12,237 bases of DNA, taken from the NCBI GenBank assembly GCA_903944555.1, contig CAJASG010000661.1, positions 1-12,237 of the forward strand, written 5' to 3'. This document shows, piece after piece, positions 1 through 5,953 of this stretch. The notes beneath the pieces were generated by a model that was not told where the DNA came from, searched no databases, and worked only from the letters and a program-made list of their open reading frames with translations. The position numbers and the translations under genes were made by a program. Within the stretch, counting starts at the first letter, position 1. Every line of letters begins with the position of its first letter. The DNA is from an uncultured beta proteobacterium. Lineage in GTDB: Bacteria; Pseudomonadota; Gammaproteobacteria; Burkholderiales; Burkholderiaceae_C.

Positions 1-117
1 ATGCTTGACCCACGGTCGCGCCGCTGGGTTGAAGTCAGTGATTTCGCCTTCTTGAGTGAGGAAAATTATTCCTTCCGAAAAATTTTCCAACAGGGGCATA
101 TCAAAGAGCAGGGACAT
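1..117 (-). CDS. PAS-domain protein, N-terminal fragment (cut by left edge)
   Basis: The reverse strand has an ATG at 115-117 followed by 39 open codons reaching the window edge. An AAAAGG ribosome binding site lies 5 nt upstream of the ATG, so this start is well supported. The peptide begins MSLLFDMPLLENFSEGIIFL and continues with an acidic turn and a DFNPAA motif. This is the usual opening of a PAS fold: a helix, then a strand ending in a Gly/Asp-rich turn, then the 'N-P-A-A' start of the next helix. PAS domains sense ligands or redox state at the head of histidine kinases, diguanylate cyclases and sigma-54 activators, and which of these follows cannot be seen. It has the same direction as the upstream kinase gene, 160 bp away, so co-transcription is possible but not shown. 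The plus-strand reading of the same bases (59 codons to 180) resembles nothing. Confidence 0.66.
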   Translation of the reverse strand, partial: MSLLFDMPLLENFSEGIIFLTQEGEITDFNPAARPWVKH

Positions 118-277
118 AGAAACCTTTTACAGGTAATTGATGCACCCGTTTTGCGCATTTTCACACCGCCAACCTGCTAATTTTCTTACGAATGGCACCC
201 CCAACACTGGGCAAACAATGATTGGGCTATCCGAATGCAGGAGGAGCGTACGAATGCAATCGCGTTTCAAACGCCGC
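118..277. other. Gap between kinase stop and PAS gene start
   Basis: This 160-bp stretch is noticeably more AT-rich than its surroundings and encodes no convincing protein on either strand. It holds a 13-bp palindrome next to the kinase stop codon and three scattered copies of CGAATG (189-194, 232-237, 251-256), two of them extended to CGAATGCA. A promoter for the PAS gene probably lies here, but I could not pick convincing -35 and -10 boxes. Confidence 0.4.
262..274. promoter_or_regulatory. 13-bp palindrome directly after the kinase gene
   Basis: GCGTTTCAAACGC is a perfect inverted repeat with a single central base. It begins 3 nt beyond the stop codon of the histidine kinase (read on the minus strand). 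As RNA it could form only a short 4-bp stem, and no U-tract follows, so it is a poor intrinsic terminator. Its short-centred symmetry fits a dimeric repressor site for the downstream PAS gene equally well. The role is unproven. Confidence 0.3.
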
Positions 278-1393
278 TCAAGTCGTTTGCGAAATCGGCA
301 TGGTCACTTCATGCCGGGGCAGCGTCAAGGTGGCAAGCAGCCCACCCGCAGGGCCATTGCCCAATTGCAGCGTCCCGGCGTGGCGTTGTGCAATGTCACT
401 GGCGGTCGCCAGCCCCAACCCCACACCGCCACTGTTGCGGTTGCGGGAACCTTCCAGGCGGTAAAACGGCGCCAGCACTTTTTGCAACTCTGCCTCGGCA
501 ATGCCGGGGCCGTCATCAGCCACGGTAATTTGCAGCGCGTCATCGGTGTCGGTCAAGGTGATGCGCGCCCGCACGCCGTAGCGCACCGCGTTTTCAATCA
601 GGTTGCCGATGCAACGGCGCAGCGAGGAGGCTTGAACCCGCACAGGTGCTGCCGCCACCACGCCAAACACTTGCACATCCTGCCCACCGTCCTGGCAATC
701 ACACGCCATGCTGGTCAGCAGTGAGCCCACATCCAGCGGCACAAAGGGCTCCGGGTCGGCAGCGCCCCGCAAATAGTCCAGCGTGGCGCGAATCATCGCG
801 TCCATTTCCACAATGTCTTTGCCAAAGCGCGCCCGCTCCTGCGGGTCTTGCAGGCTTTCCGCGCGCAGCGCCAGCCGGGTCAATGGCGTGCGCAGGTCGT
901 GCGACACCGCTGCGACGAACTGGTCACGTTGCTCCAGTTGCTGGCGCATCTGGATTTGCATCTGGTTGAACACGCGGGTGGTGGCAATGCATTCCCGCGT
1001 GCCCTCCTCCTTAAGTGGTGGGCGGTGAATATCACGGCCCAGCTCACGGGCGGCTTCGGCCAGGCGGCGCATCGGCTCAGACAGCCATTTCGCGCCGACC
1101 CAGGCTGCCAGCGTCAGGGCGCTCAGGCGCACCGCAATGTCCAATAGCAACCCCAGATGGAACAATGGGGGTGGTCCGCCAGGGTGTGGCCCGGGCAAGG
1201 CGCCATGGGGCGGCCCAAGCGGCAAACCGCCAGCAAAATCCGGTGGAGGACGAGGCGGCCGTGGCAACACCTCAAACATCAGGGTCAGGGCCAGCACATG
1301 GCTGCTGACCACGGCCACCATCAGCAACAAGGCCAGGCGCCCAAACAGGCTGTCGGGCAACAGCTTGTGCAGAAATGGCTTCAGGCGCGCCAC
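278..1393 (-). CDS. Sensor histidine kinase (EnvZ/OmpR type)
   Basis: This is a 371-aa inner-membrane sensor kinase that should autophosphorylate on a histidine and pass the phosphate to the regulator encoded just upstream. TM1 lies at about residues 19-40. It is followed by a very short periplasmic loop (about 43-78) made largely of Pro, Gly and His, then TM2 at about 80-102 and a HAMP-like linker to about 150. The H-box VSHDLRTPL carries phospho-acceptor H165. The N-box is NLIENAVRYG (264-273), the G1 box DDGPGI (293-298) and the G2 box GGVGLGLA (322-329), so the enzyme looks intact. The only start in frame at the overlap is GTG at 1391-1393, 13 bp inside the regulator gene, which implies translational coupling. 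The signal cannot be deduced, because the loop is too small for a classical ligand-binding domain. Sensing within the membrane or by metal/envelope stress is possible. Confidence 0.93.
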   Translation of the reverse strand: MARLKPFLHKLLPDSLFGRLALLLMVAVVSSHVLALTLMFEVLPRPPRPPPDFAGGLPLGPPHGALPGPHPGGPPPLFHLGLLLDIAVRLSALTLAAWVGAKWLSEPMRRLAEAARELGRDIHRPPLKEEGTRECIATTRVFNQMQIQMRQQLEQRDQFVAAVSHDLRTPLTRLALRAESLQDPQERARFGKDIVEMDAMIRATLDYLRGAADPEPFVPLDVGSLLTSMACDCQDGGQDVQVFGVVAAAPVRVQASSLRRCIGNLIENAVRYGVRARITLTDTDDALQITVADDGPGIAEAELQKVLAPFYRLEGSRNRNSGGVGLGLATASDIAQRHAGTLQLGNGPAGGLLATLTLPRHEVTMPISQTT

Positions 1394-2121
1394 GCCATGC
1401 GCCCCTGCACCGACTGCACGTTGAACATGTAGCCCGCGCCACGCACGGTTTTGATCATGGACGGCTCGTCCGAGTCGTCGGCCAGCTTTTGCCGCAGGCG
1501 TGACACCAGTAAGTCAATGCTGCGCTCAAACGCGTCCATGGCCCGGCCCCGTGCCTGTTCCATCAGCTGGTCCCGGCTGAACAAGCGCCGGGGAGTCTCC
1601 AAAAACGTGGTCAGCAGGCGGAACTCGGCATTGGACAGTGCGACCACCAAACCGGTGGGCGAGGTCAGGCAGCGGTCCTCACGGTGCAGCTCCCAGCCGT
1701 CAAAACACACCACATCGCTGCGTGCCACGTTGATCGGACCCATGCCTGCCTGGGTTGATCGGCGCAACACGGTGTGGATGCGGGCGACCAGTTCGCGGGG
1801 TTCAAAGGGTTTGCTCACATAGTCGTCAGCCCCGTTTTCCAGCCCCACCACGCGGTCGAACGGGTTGGAACGGGCGGTGAGCATGATCACCGGCAGGCTG
1901 GAGCGTTGCCGAATTTCGCGCGACAGCATCAGGCCATCCTCGCCGGGCAGCATCACATCCAGCACCACCAGGTCAACCGGGTGCTGCGCCAGTTGGACCC
2001 GCATGGAGGGTCCGTCAAACGCCACATGGACGGTGAAGTTAAAGCGTGCCAAGTACTCACTGAGCAGGCTGGTGATTTCGGTGTCGTCGTCAACGATCAG
2101 GATGTGGGGCGTGGGAGTCAT
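1381..2121 (-). CDS. OmpR-family response regulator
   Basis: This is a 246-aa two-component response regulator. The receiver domain (about 5-118) has the acidic pair D11/D12, phospho-acceptor D55 in VVLDVMLPGEDG, T82 and K104 in the SKPFEP turn. The DNA-binding winged helix (about 130-236) ends in the typical VRGAGYMF signature, with a recognition helix near RSIDLLVSRLRQKL. The length is normal for the OmpR/PhoB group. I chose ATG at 2119-2121. An in-frame TTG two codons upstream (2125-2127) is also open, but neither has a clear ribosome binding site. The gene overlaps the kinase gene by 13 bp and is divergent from the EF-hand gene, so it is likely autoregulated from the shared 2122-2345 region. 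Its target genes cannot be told from sequence. Confidence 0.94.
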   Translation of the reverse strand: MTPTPHILIVDDDTEITSLLSEYLARFNFTVHVAFDGPSMRVQLAQHPVDLVVLDVMLPGEDGLMLSREIRQRSSLPVIMLTARSNPFDRVVGLENGADDYVSKPFEPRELVARIHTVLRRSTQAGMGPINVARSDVVCFDGWELHREDRCLTSPTGLVVALSNAEFRLLTTFLETPRRLFSRDQLMEQARGRAMDAFERSIDLLVSRLRQKLADDSDEPSMIKTVRGAGYMFNVQSVQGRMAWRA

Positions 2122-2345
2122 CGGCAAGTCGGTGCAGAGCTTGAGTTTAGAAAACGCGCTCCCGCCCTAAAAACAGATGTAGCGGGTAATTGAAGCCCTA
2201 TTGCAGGCTATGCAGTGTCTTTTGTACCCATCTTGGTACAAAGCGGACAAACCCACGTTACGCAAGCAACCAAGAATGGACGTGTCGCCTCACGCCGATC
2301 CGGGCCAGGGTGACTTTTCACTCCAACCCTTGAAAGGACAAGACC
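2122..2345. promoter_or_regulatory. Divergent intergenic region between regulator and EF-hand gene
   Basis: These 224 bp must hold the promoters of both the two-component operon (leftward) and the EF-hand gene (rightward). The stretch around 2140-2260 is AT-richer than the flanking genes. It contains a perfect 8-bp inverted repeat (listed separately) and a looser CCCGC/GCGGG pair (2161-2165 and 2182-2186) that would sit in the regulator's leader. I could not assign -35/-10 boxes with confidence on either strand. No convincing small gene is present. Confidence 0.55.
2221..2242. promoter_or_regulatory. Perfect 8-bp inverted repeat, operator candidate
   Basis: TTTGTACC (2221-2228) and GGTACAAA (2235-2242) are exact reverse complements separated by 6 bp (CATCTT). 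The half-site centres are 14 bp apart, longer than one helical turn but compatible with a dimeric DNA-binding protein. The site lies about 100 bp from both divergent start codons, so one bound protein could control both. OmpR-type regulators more often use direct repeats, so the binder may be another factor. An RNA hairpin is a second reading, but no U-tract follows on either strand. Confidence 0.5.
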
Positions 2346-3248
2346 ATGAGTACCATCAGTGGAGTCACCAGCTCCAGCAGCACAAGCGACCCCTGGGCCG
2401 CCATGAAGGCGCAACGCAGCCAGATGCAAGCCAAAATGTTTGCCAAAGTCGACACCGACAGCAGCGGCAGTGTCGACAAAGCCGAGCTCAAAACGATGCT
2501 CAGCGAGATCAACCAAAAAACCGGCACCAGTGTTGGCAGCGACACCGAGGCCACGCTCACCAAAATGGACAGCAACGCCGACGGCAATCTCAGCAGCGAC
2601 GAACTGGGCAAGGGCATGCAAAGCCTGATGCCACCGCCCTCCACCATGGACTTCGCCCAGTCACGCAGCGCCGACGGCGCCAGCAGCGCAAGCGGCAGTG
2701 CTGGCAGCCAGGACGACCTGTTTGCCAAAATTGACACCAATGGCGACGGCTCGGTGGACAAAGCGGAGCTGCAAACCCTCACCGACAAAATCAAATCAGA
2801 CACCGGCAATCACACCACCGACATGTTCGCCAAGCTGGATACGGACAGTGACGGAAAATTGACCCAAACCGAGTTTGACGCAGGCAAACCCCAAGGCACC
2901 GACAGCGCCAAGGGACCCGGTGGCGCTGGTGGACCACCACCTGCCGGAGGCCCAGGCGGCCCCGGTGGCGCTGGCAAAAGCGAATCCACATCCGACACCA
3001 GCTACGATGCTCTCGACACTAACCAGGATGGCACCGTGTCGGAACTGGAACGCCTGGTCGGCGCGATCAAGGACGCAGCCAAAGCCAGCAAAGGCGACAG
3101 CACCGACAGCGCTAAGGCAAGTGGGAGCGAGTCCAAGGAAACGTCTGCCAGCTTCGTTGAAGTGGCCAAACTCGCCAAGCAGCTGTACAGCCAGATCGCC
3201 GCCAGCCTGTCGGGCCAAAGCAGCAGCACGCTGAGCGCCACTGCCTGA
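2346..3248 (+). CDS. EF-hand calcium-binding protein with five loops
   Basis: This is a 300-aa acidic, Ser/Ala/Lys-rich protein with five canonical 12-residue EF-hand loops, at residues 36-47, 75-86, 130-141, 165-176 and 224-235. Each has Asp at positions 1 and 3 (Asn/Asp in some), Gly at 6 and Glu at 12, so all should bind Ca2+. Loops 1-2 and 3-4 look like a duplicated pair (AKVDTDSSGSVDKAEL versus AKIDTNGDGSVDKAEL). A Gly/Pro-rich linker (about 190-211) separates loops 4 and 5. The C-terminus has a helix near 268-287 and then a Ser-rich tail. No signal peptide, lipobox or membrane segment is visible, so it is probably cytoplasmic or leaves by a route lacking an N-terminal signal. The start is ATG with GAAAGGA 7 nt upstream. 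It is divergent from the two-component operon. Its role is unknown: calcium buffering or a calcium-sensing partner is an inference. Confidence 0.88.
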   Translation: MSTISGVTSSSSTSDPWAAMKAQRSQMQAKMFAKVDTDSSGSVDKAELKTMLSEINQKTGTSVGSDTEATLTKMDSNADGNLSSDELGKGMQSLMPPPSTMDFAQSRSADGASSASGSAGSQDDLFAKIDTNGDGSVDKAELQTLTDKIKSDTGNHTTDMFAKLDTDSDGKLTQTEFDAGKPQGTDSAKGPGGAGGPPPAGGPGGPGGAGKSESTSDTSYDALDTNQDGTVSELERLVGAIKDAAKASKGDSTDSAKASGSESKETSASFVEVAKLAKQLYSQIAASLSGQSSSTLSATA

Positions 3249-3254
3249 ACCCCA

Positions 3255-3302
3255 TGACCCGCTGACCCGCTGCGCTGCCATGCGGTGGGTCAAGTCGGGT
3301 CA
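3255..3302 (+). terminator. Nested stem-loop after the EF-hand gene
   Basis: Two direct copies of TGACCC (3255-3260, 3263-3268) are followed by two copies of its complement GGGTCA (3287-3292, 3297-3302). The inner copies close a 12-bp stem with three G-U pairs and a 6-nt loop (3263-3292), and the outer copies can extend it. It starts 7 nt after the stop codon of the EF-hand gene. No U-tract follows, so termination is uncertain. It may instead protect the 3' end of the mRNA. Confidence 0.4.
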
Positions 3303-3404
3303 GTTCGGTTGCGTATTGTCAATTCACCCACACGGTGGGCATGGGACATTGTTCAGAGTGGCGCCTCCTGTCGCTAATCACACAAGACCATTGGAGTAAT
3401 GCCC

Positions 3405-4379
3405 ATGCCCTCGTCCCAGTTAGGACTCGACCGCGACATTGCAGTGCAGCTGCTGCAAGCCGCCATCTTGGCGCCGTCCAGCCACAACACCCAACCATGG
3501 AAGTTCCGTTTGCACGATGGAGGAATCGAGTTGTGGGCCGACCGCACGCGCGCACTGCCCGTCAATGACCCCGATGACCGTGAACTGACCATCAGCTGCA
3601 GTTGCGCATTGTTCAACTTGCGCGTTGCAGCGGCCCACGCAGAGGTGCCTGTGCACATCAGCTTGTTGCCTGACCCCCACAACAACGATTTGTTGGCCAA
3701 CGTGGAGATGGCGGCGTCCAGCACCGTTTCGCCCGATCTGGCCGAACTCCAGGAAGCGATGGGGCACAGGCGCACGTACCGCAAAGCCTTTGCCGAGCGT
3801 GTGGTGCCAACGCGTCTCACCGAAGCATTGGTACACGCCGCAGCCCAAGAGCACGCCTGGCTGCAACCCATCAGCGGCGCCACTGCGCGCCACGCGGTGG
3901 CCGCTCTGGTGGCAGAAGGGGATGCGGCGCAATGGGCCAATCCAAGCTGGCGGCGCGAGTTGGCCATGTGGATGCACCCCAAGCGCCGAGGCGATGGCAT
4001 GACGGTGCCCGGACTGGCCGTCCCGGTGGCGCAAGCGGTGGTACGCACCTTTGACATGGGCCACGGTGTAGGCGCCAAAGACCAGCAACTGGCCGATGCC
4101 TCGCCACTGCTGGCGGTGCTCGGCACCGACGCGGACGGGCCTGAGCACTGGCTACTGGCGGGCCAGGCCCTGCAACGCGTGCTGCTGGTCGCCTATGGTT
4201 TGGGCCTGCAAGCCTCGTACCTGAACCAACCTGTGCAAGTACCTGGGTTGCGGCCAAAGCTGCAGGACCTGATGGGGCGCACGGGCTTCCCGCAGGTACT
4301 GCTTCGCCTGGGCTATCCGGCGGACACCCTGCCCGCGTCGCCACGCCGGGCCCTTGGCGACACGCTGGACCTCACCTAA
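3405..4379 (+). CDS. Acg-type FMN-binding oxidoreductase (nitroreductase superfamily)
   Basis: This 324-aa protein belongs to the Acg/Rv2032-like branch of the nitroreductase superfamily, enzymes that bind FMN and are usually about 320-330 aa long. The diagnostic N-terminal motif APSSHNTQPWKF (23-34) contacts FMN. It is followed by an ADRTRALPVNDP strand, the RELTISC segment, a central RRTYR motif and the C-terminal LRLGYP motif. The substrate is unknown. The family is linked to stress or dormancy in mycobacteria, and several members have little nitroreductase activity. Two in-frame ATGs lie at 3399 and 3405. The GGAG at 3393-3396 is only 2 nt from the first but 8 nt from the second, so I prefer 3405. 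It appears monocistronic, with 156 bp upstream (a weak TTGTTC-18-GCTAAT promoter-like pair at 3349-3378) and 114 bp downstream before the export operon. Confidence 0.88.
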   Translation: MPSSQLGLDRDIAVQLLQAAILAPSSHNTQPWKFRLHDGGIELWADRTRALPVNDPDDRELTISCSCALFNLRVAAAHAEVPVHISLLPDPHNNDLLANVEMAASSTVSPDLAELQEAMGHRRTYRKAFAERVVPTRLTEALVHAAAQEHAWLQPISGATARHAVAALVAEGDAAQWANPSWRRELAMWMHPKRRGDGMTVPGLAVPVAQAVVRTFDMGHGVGAKDQQLADASPLLAVLGTDADGPEHWLLAGQALQRVLLVAYGLGLQASYLNQPVQVPGLRPKLQDLMGRTGFPQVLLRLGYPADTLPASPRRALGDTLDLT

Positions 4380-4493
4380 TAATCGCCCGCGCAACCCTGC
4401 AACTTTACAAGTCTTCACGTTGGAGTAACGCCCCCTGCACAGCATGCGCGCACAATGGATTTACCCCAAAAATCCTGAACTGCACGATCCCCC
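4380..4493 (+). promoter_or_regulatory. Leader/promoter region of the export operon
   Basis: This 114-bp gap precedes the outer-membrane lipoprotein gene and should contain the operon promoter. A TTTACA (4404-4409) followed 16 bp later by TAACGC is only a weak sigma-70 match. It contains TTGGAGTAACGCCC (4420-4433), nearly identical to the TTGGAGTAATGCCC that forms the ribosome binding site and start of the preceding oxidoreductase gene (3391-3404). No clear ribosome binding site stands before the ATG at 4494. Confidence 0.35.
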
Positions 4494-5924
4494 ATGCTCT
4501 CCTATTCCCCCGGCGCCTGGCGCTTGACCCCACGCAAGCCCCATGCCGTCAGTTTTTGGCTGGCGTTGGCCATTGTGCTGACCGGCTGCGCGTCTCCCGG
4601 AAAACCACAAACACAGGGCGACACACCAGCCATGGCGATCCCGCCCGCCTGGTCTGTTGCAACAGCGCCCAGCAACCCTGACAAAGCCGCTGAACTCGCG
4701 CAATGGTGGCAAAACTTCAACGACCCACTGCTCACCACCCTTGTGACTCAGGCATTGCAGGCCAACACCAGCATCCGTTCGGCACAGGCGGCACTGCAAC
4801 AGTCCCGGGCCCTGCGCGACGTCAAAGGCGCAGGCCTGTTGCCCAGCGTGTCCGCCTCCGGGTCCGCCCAGCGCAACCAGTCTGGCGACAACGCGCCCGG
4901 CAACACCTTCAAAGCCGGGCTGGATGCCAGTTGGGAGCCCGATATTTTTGGCGGCAAGCACAGTGCGCTGGACGCCACCGAAGCCGATGCGCAGGCAGCA
5001 CAAGCAACGCTGGCCGATACACAGGTATCGGTGGCGGCCGAGGTGGCTCTGGCCTACATCCAGCTGCGTGGCCAGCAGGCCCAACTGGCCATCGCACGCA
5101 CCAACCTCGCCAGCCAGAACGAGACCCTGCAAATCACCGACTGGCGCGCCCAAGCCGGTTTGACCACCTCGCTGGAAGTCGAACAGGCCCGCACCGCCAG
5201 CGCACAAACCAGTGCCCAATTGCCCGCGCTGGAGACCAGCATTGCCAAAACCCGGCACGCCCTGGCGGTGCTGACCGGCCAAACGCCCGATGCCCTGCAA
5301 AACACACTGACAAAGCCTGAGCCCGTGCCCCAAGCCGCGCACGACCTGGCCCTGAGCATTCCGGCGCAAACCCTGCGCCAGCGCCCGGATGTGCGGACGG
5401 CAGAGCACCGCATCAGCGCCGCCCTGGCTCGGGTCTCGCAGGCACAGGCCGCGCAGTACCCTAGCTTTTCCATTGGCGGTTCCATCGGCTTGAGTGCGCT
5501 CACGCTGGAAGCGCTGACCAACAGCGCATCGGTGCTCAAAGCGCTGCTGGCCAGTGTCTCCATTCCCCTGTTGGACGGTGGCGCGACCAAAGCCCAGGTG
5601 CAAGCCCAGGAGGCGGCACTGGAGCAAGCGCGCGTCAACTACCAGACGGTGGTGCTCACGGCGCTGAAAGACGTGGAAGACGCGCTGGTGGCATTGCGTG
5701 GTGACCGCGCACGCCAAACCCACCTGCAAAGCGCGGCCACGGCCGCGGGCAATGCCGCCCTGCTGGCACAGCAGCGCTACGCCAGCGGATTGATTGACTT
5801 CCAGACCGTGCTGCAAACCCAACGCACGCTGCTCACCGCGCAAGACAGCGTGGCCAGCAGCCAGGCCGACATCAGCTCCGACCATGTGCGCCTGTACAAG
5901 GCGCTGGGCGGCGGCTGGAACTGA
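4494..5924 (+). CDS. Outer-membrane efflux lipoprotein (NodT/TolC type)
   Basis: This 476-aa protein forms the outer-membrane exit duct of a tripartite pump. The N-terminus has a basic region (RLTPRKPH), a hydrophobic stretch (about 20-30) and the lipobox LTGC, so it should be cleaved and lipidated at C32 and sent to the outer membrane. Two tandem OEP repeats follow (about 70-262 and 285-470), each with long Ala/Gln-rich coiled-coil helices. Typical NodT landmarks are WWQNFNDPLL (71-80), SWEPDIFGG (146-154), RQRPDVRTAE (295-304) and SIPLLDGG (356-363). Length is usual for the family. It heads the operon, 29 bp before the adaptor gene. The duct is paired here with a MacAB-like rather than an RND transporter. 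ATG 4494 lacks a good ribosome binding site, but no better upstream start fits the signal peptide. Confidence 0.93.
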   Translation: MLSYSPGAWRLTPRKPHAVSFWLALAIVLTGCASPGKPQTQGDTPAMAIPPAWSVATAPSNPDKAAELAQWWQNFNDPLLTTLVTQALQANTSIRSAQAALQQSRALRDVKGAGLLPSVSASGSAQRNQSGDNAPGNTFKAGLDASWEPDIFGGKHSALDATEADAQAAQATLADTQVSVAAEVALAYIQLRGQQAQLAIARTNLASQNETLQITDWRAQAGLTTSLEVEQARTASAQTSAQLPALETSIAKTRHALAVLTGQTPDALQNTLTKPEPVPQAAHDLALSIPAQTLRQRPDVRTAEHRISAALARVSQAQAAQYPSFSIGGSIGLSALTLEALTNSASVLKALLASVSIPLLDGGATKAQVQAQEAALEQARVNYQTVVLTALKDVEDALVALRGDRARQTHLQSAATAAGNAALLAQQRYASGLIDFQTVLQTQRTLLTAQDSVASSQADISSDHVRLYKALGGGWN

Positions 5925-5953
5925 ACACAGCACCCAAAATTTCCAGAATAAAA

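Noticed and set aside
1-180. Plus-strand frame of 59 codons from the first base
   Set aside because: It lies opposite a minus-strand PAS-like start with a good ribosome binding site and its translation resembles no family.
137-724. Plus-strand frame of 195 codons opposite the histidine kinase
   Set aside because: The kinase frame has all catalytic boxes. This translation is His/Gln/Arg-rich without domains, an antisense shadow.
2161-2186. CCCGC/GCGGG pair in the response-regulator leader as an attenuator
   Set aside because: Five pairs across a 16-nt loop is not a stable structure and no alternative pairing was evident.
3327-3339. CCCAC-ACG-GTGGG hairpin upstream of the oxidoreductase gene
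   Set aside because: The stem is only 5 bp with a 3-nt loop and no U-tract, of a size expected by chance in GC-rich DNA.
3399-3404. First ATG (3399) as start of the oxidoreductase
   Set aside because: It is only 2 nt from the GGAG motif. The second ATG at 3405 has an 8-nt spacing. The two differ by only two residues.
4444-4527. 27-codon leader peptide candidate overlapping the lipoprotein gene start
   Set aside because: The nearest GGAG is about 19 nt away and the composition shows no attenuator-like codon run, so support is too weak.
4461-5933. Minus-strand frame of 490 codons opposite the outer-membrane duct gene
   Set aside because: The plus strand encodes a complete lipoprotein efflux duct. 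The antisense translation is Gly/Gln/Leu-rich low complexity.
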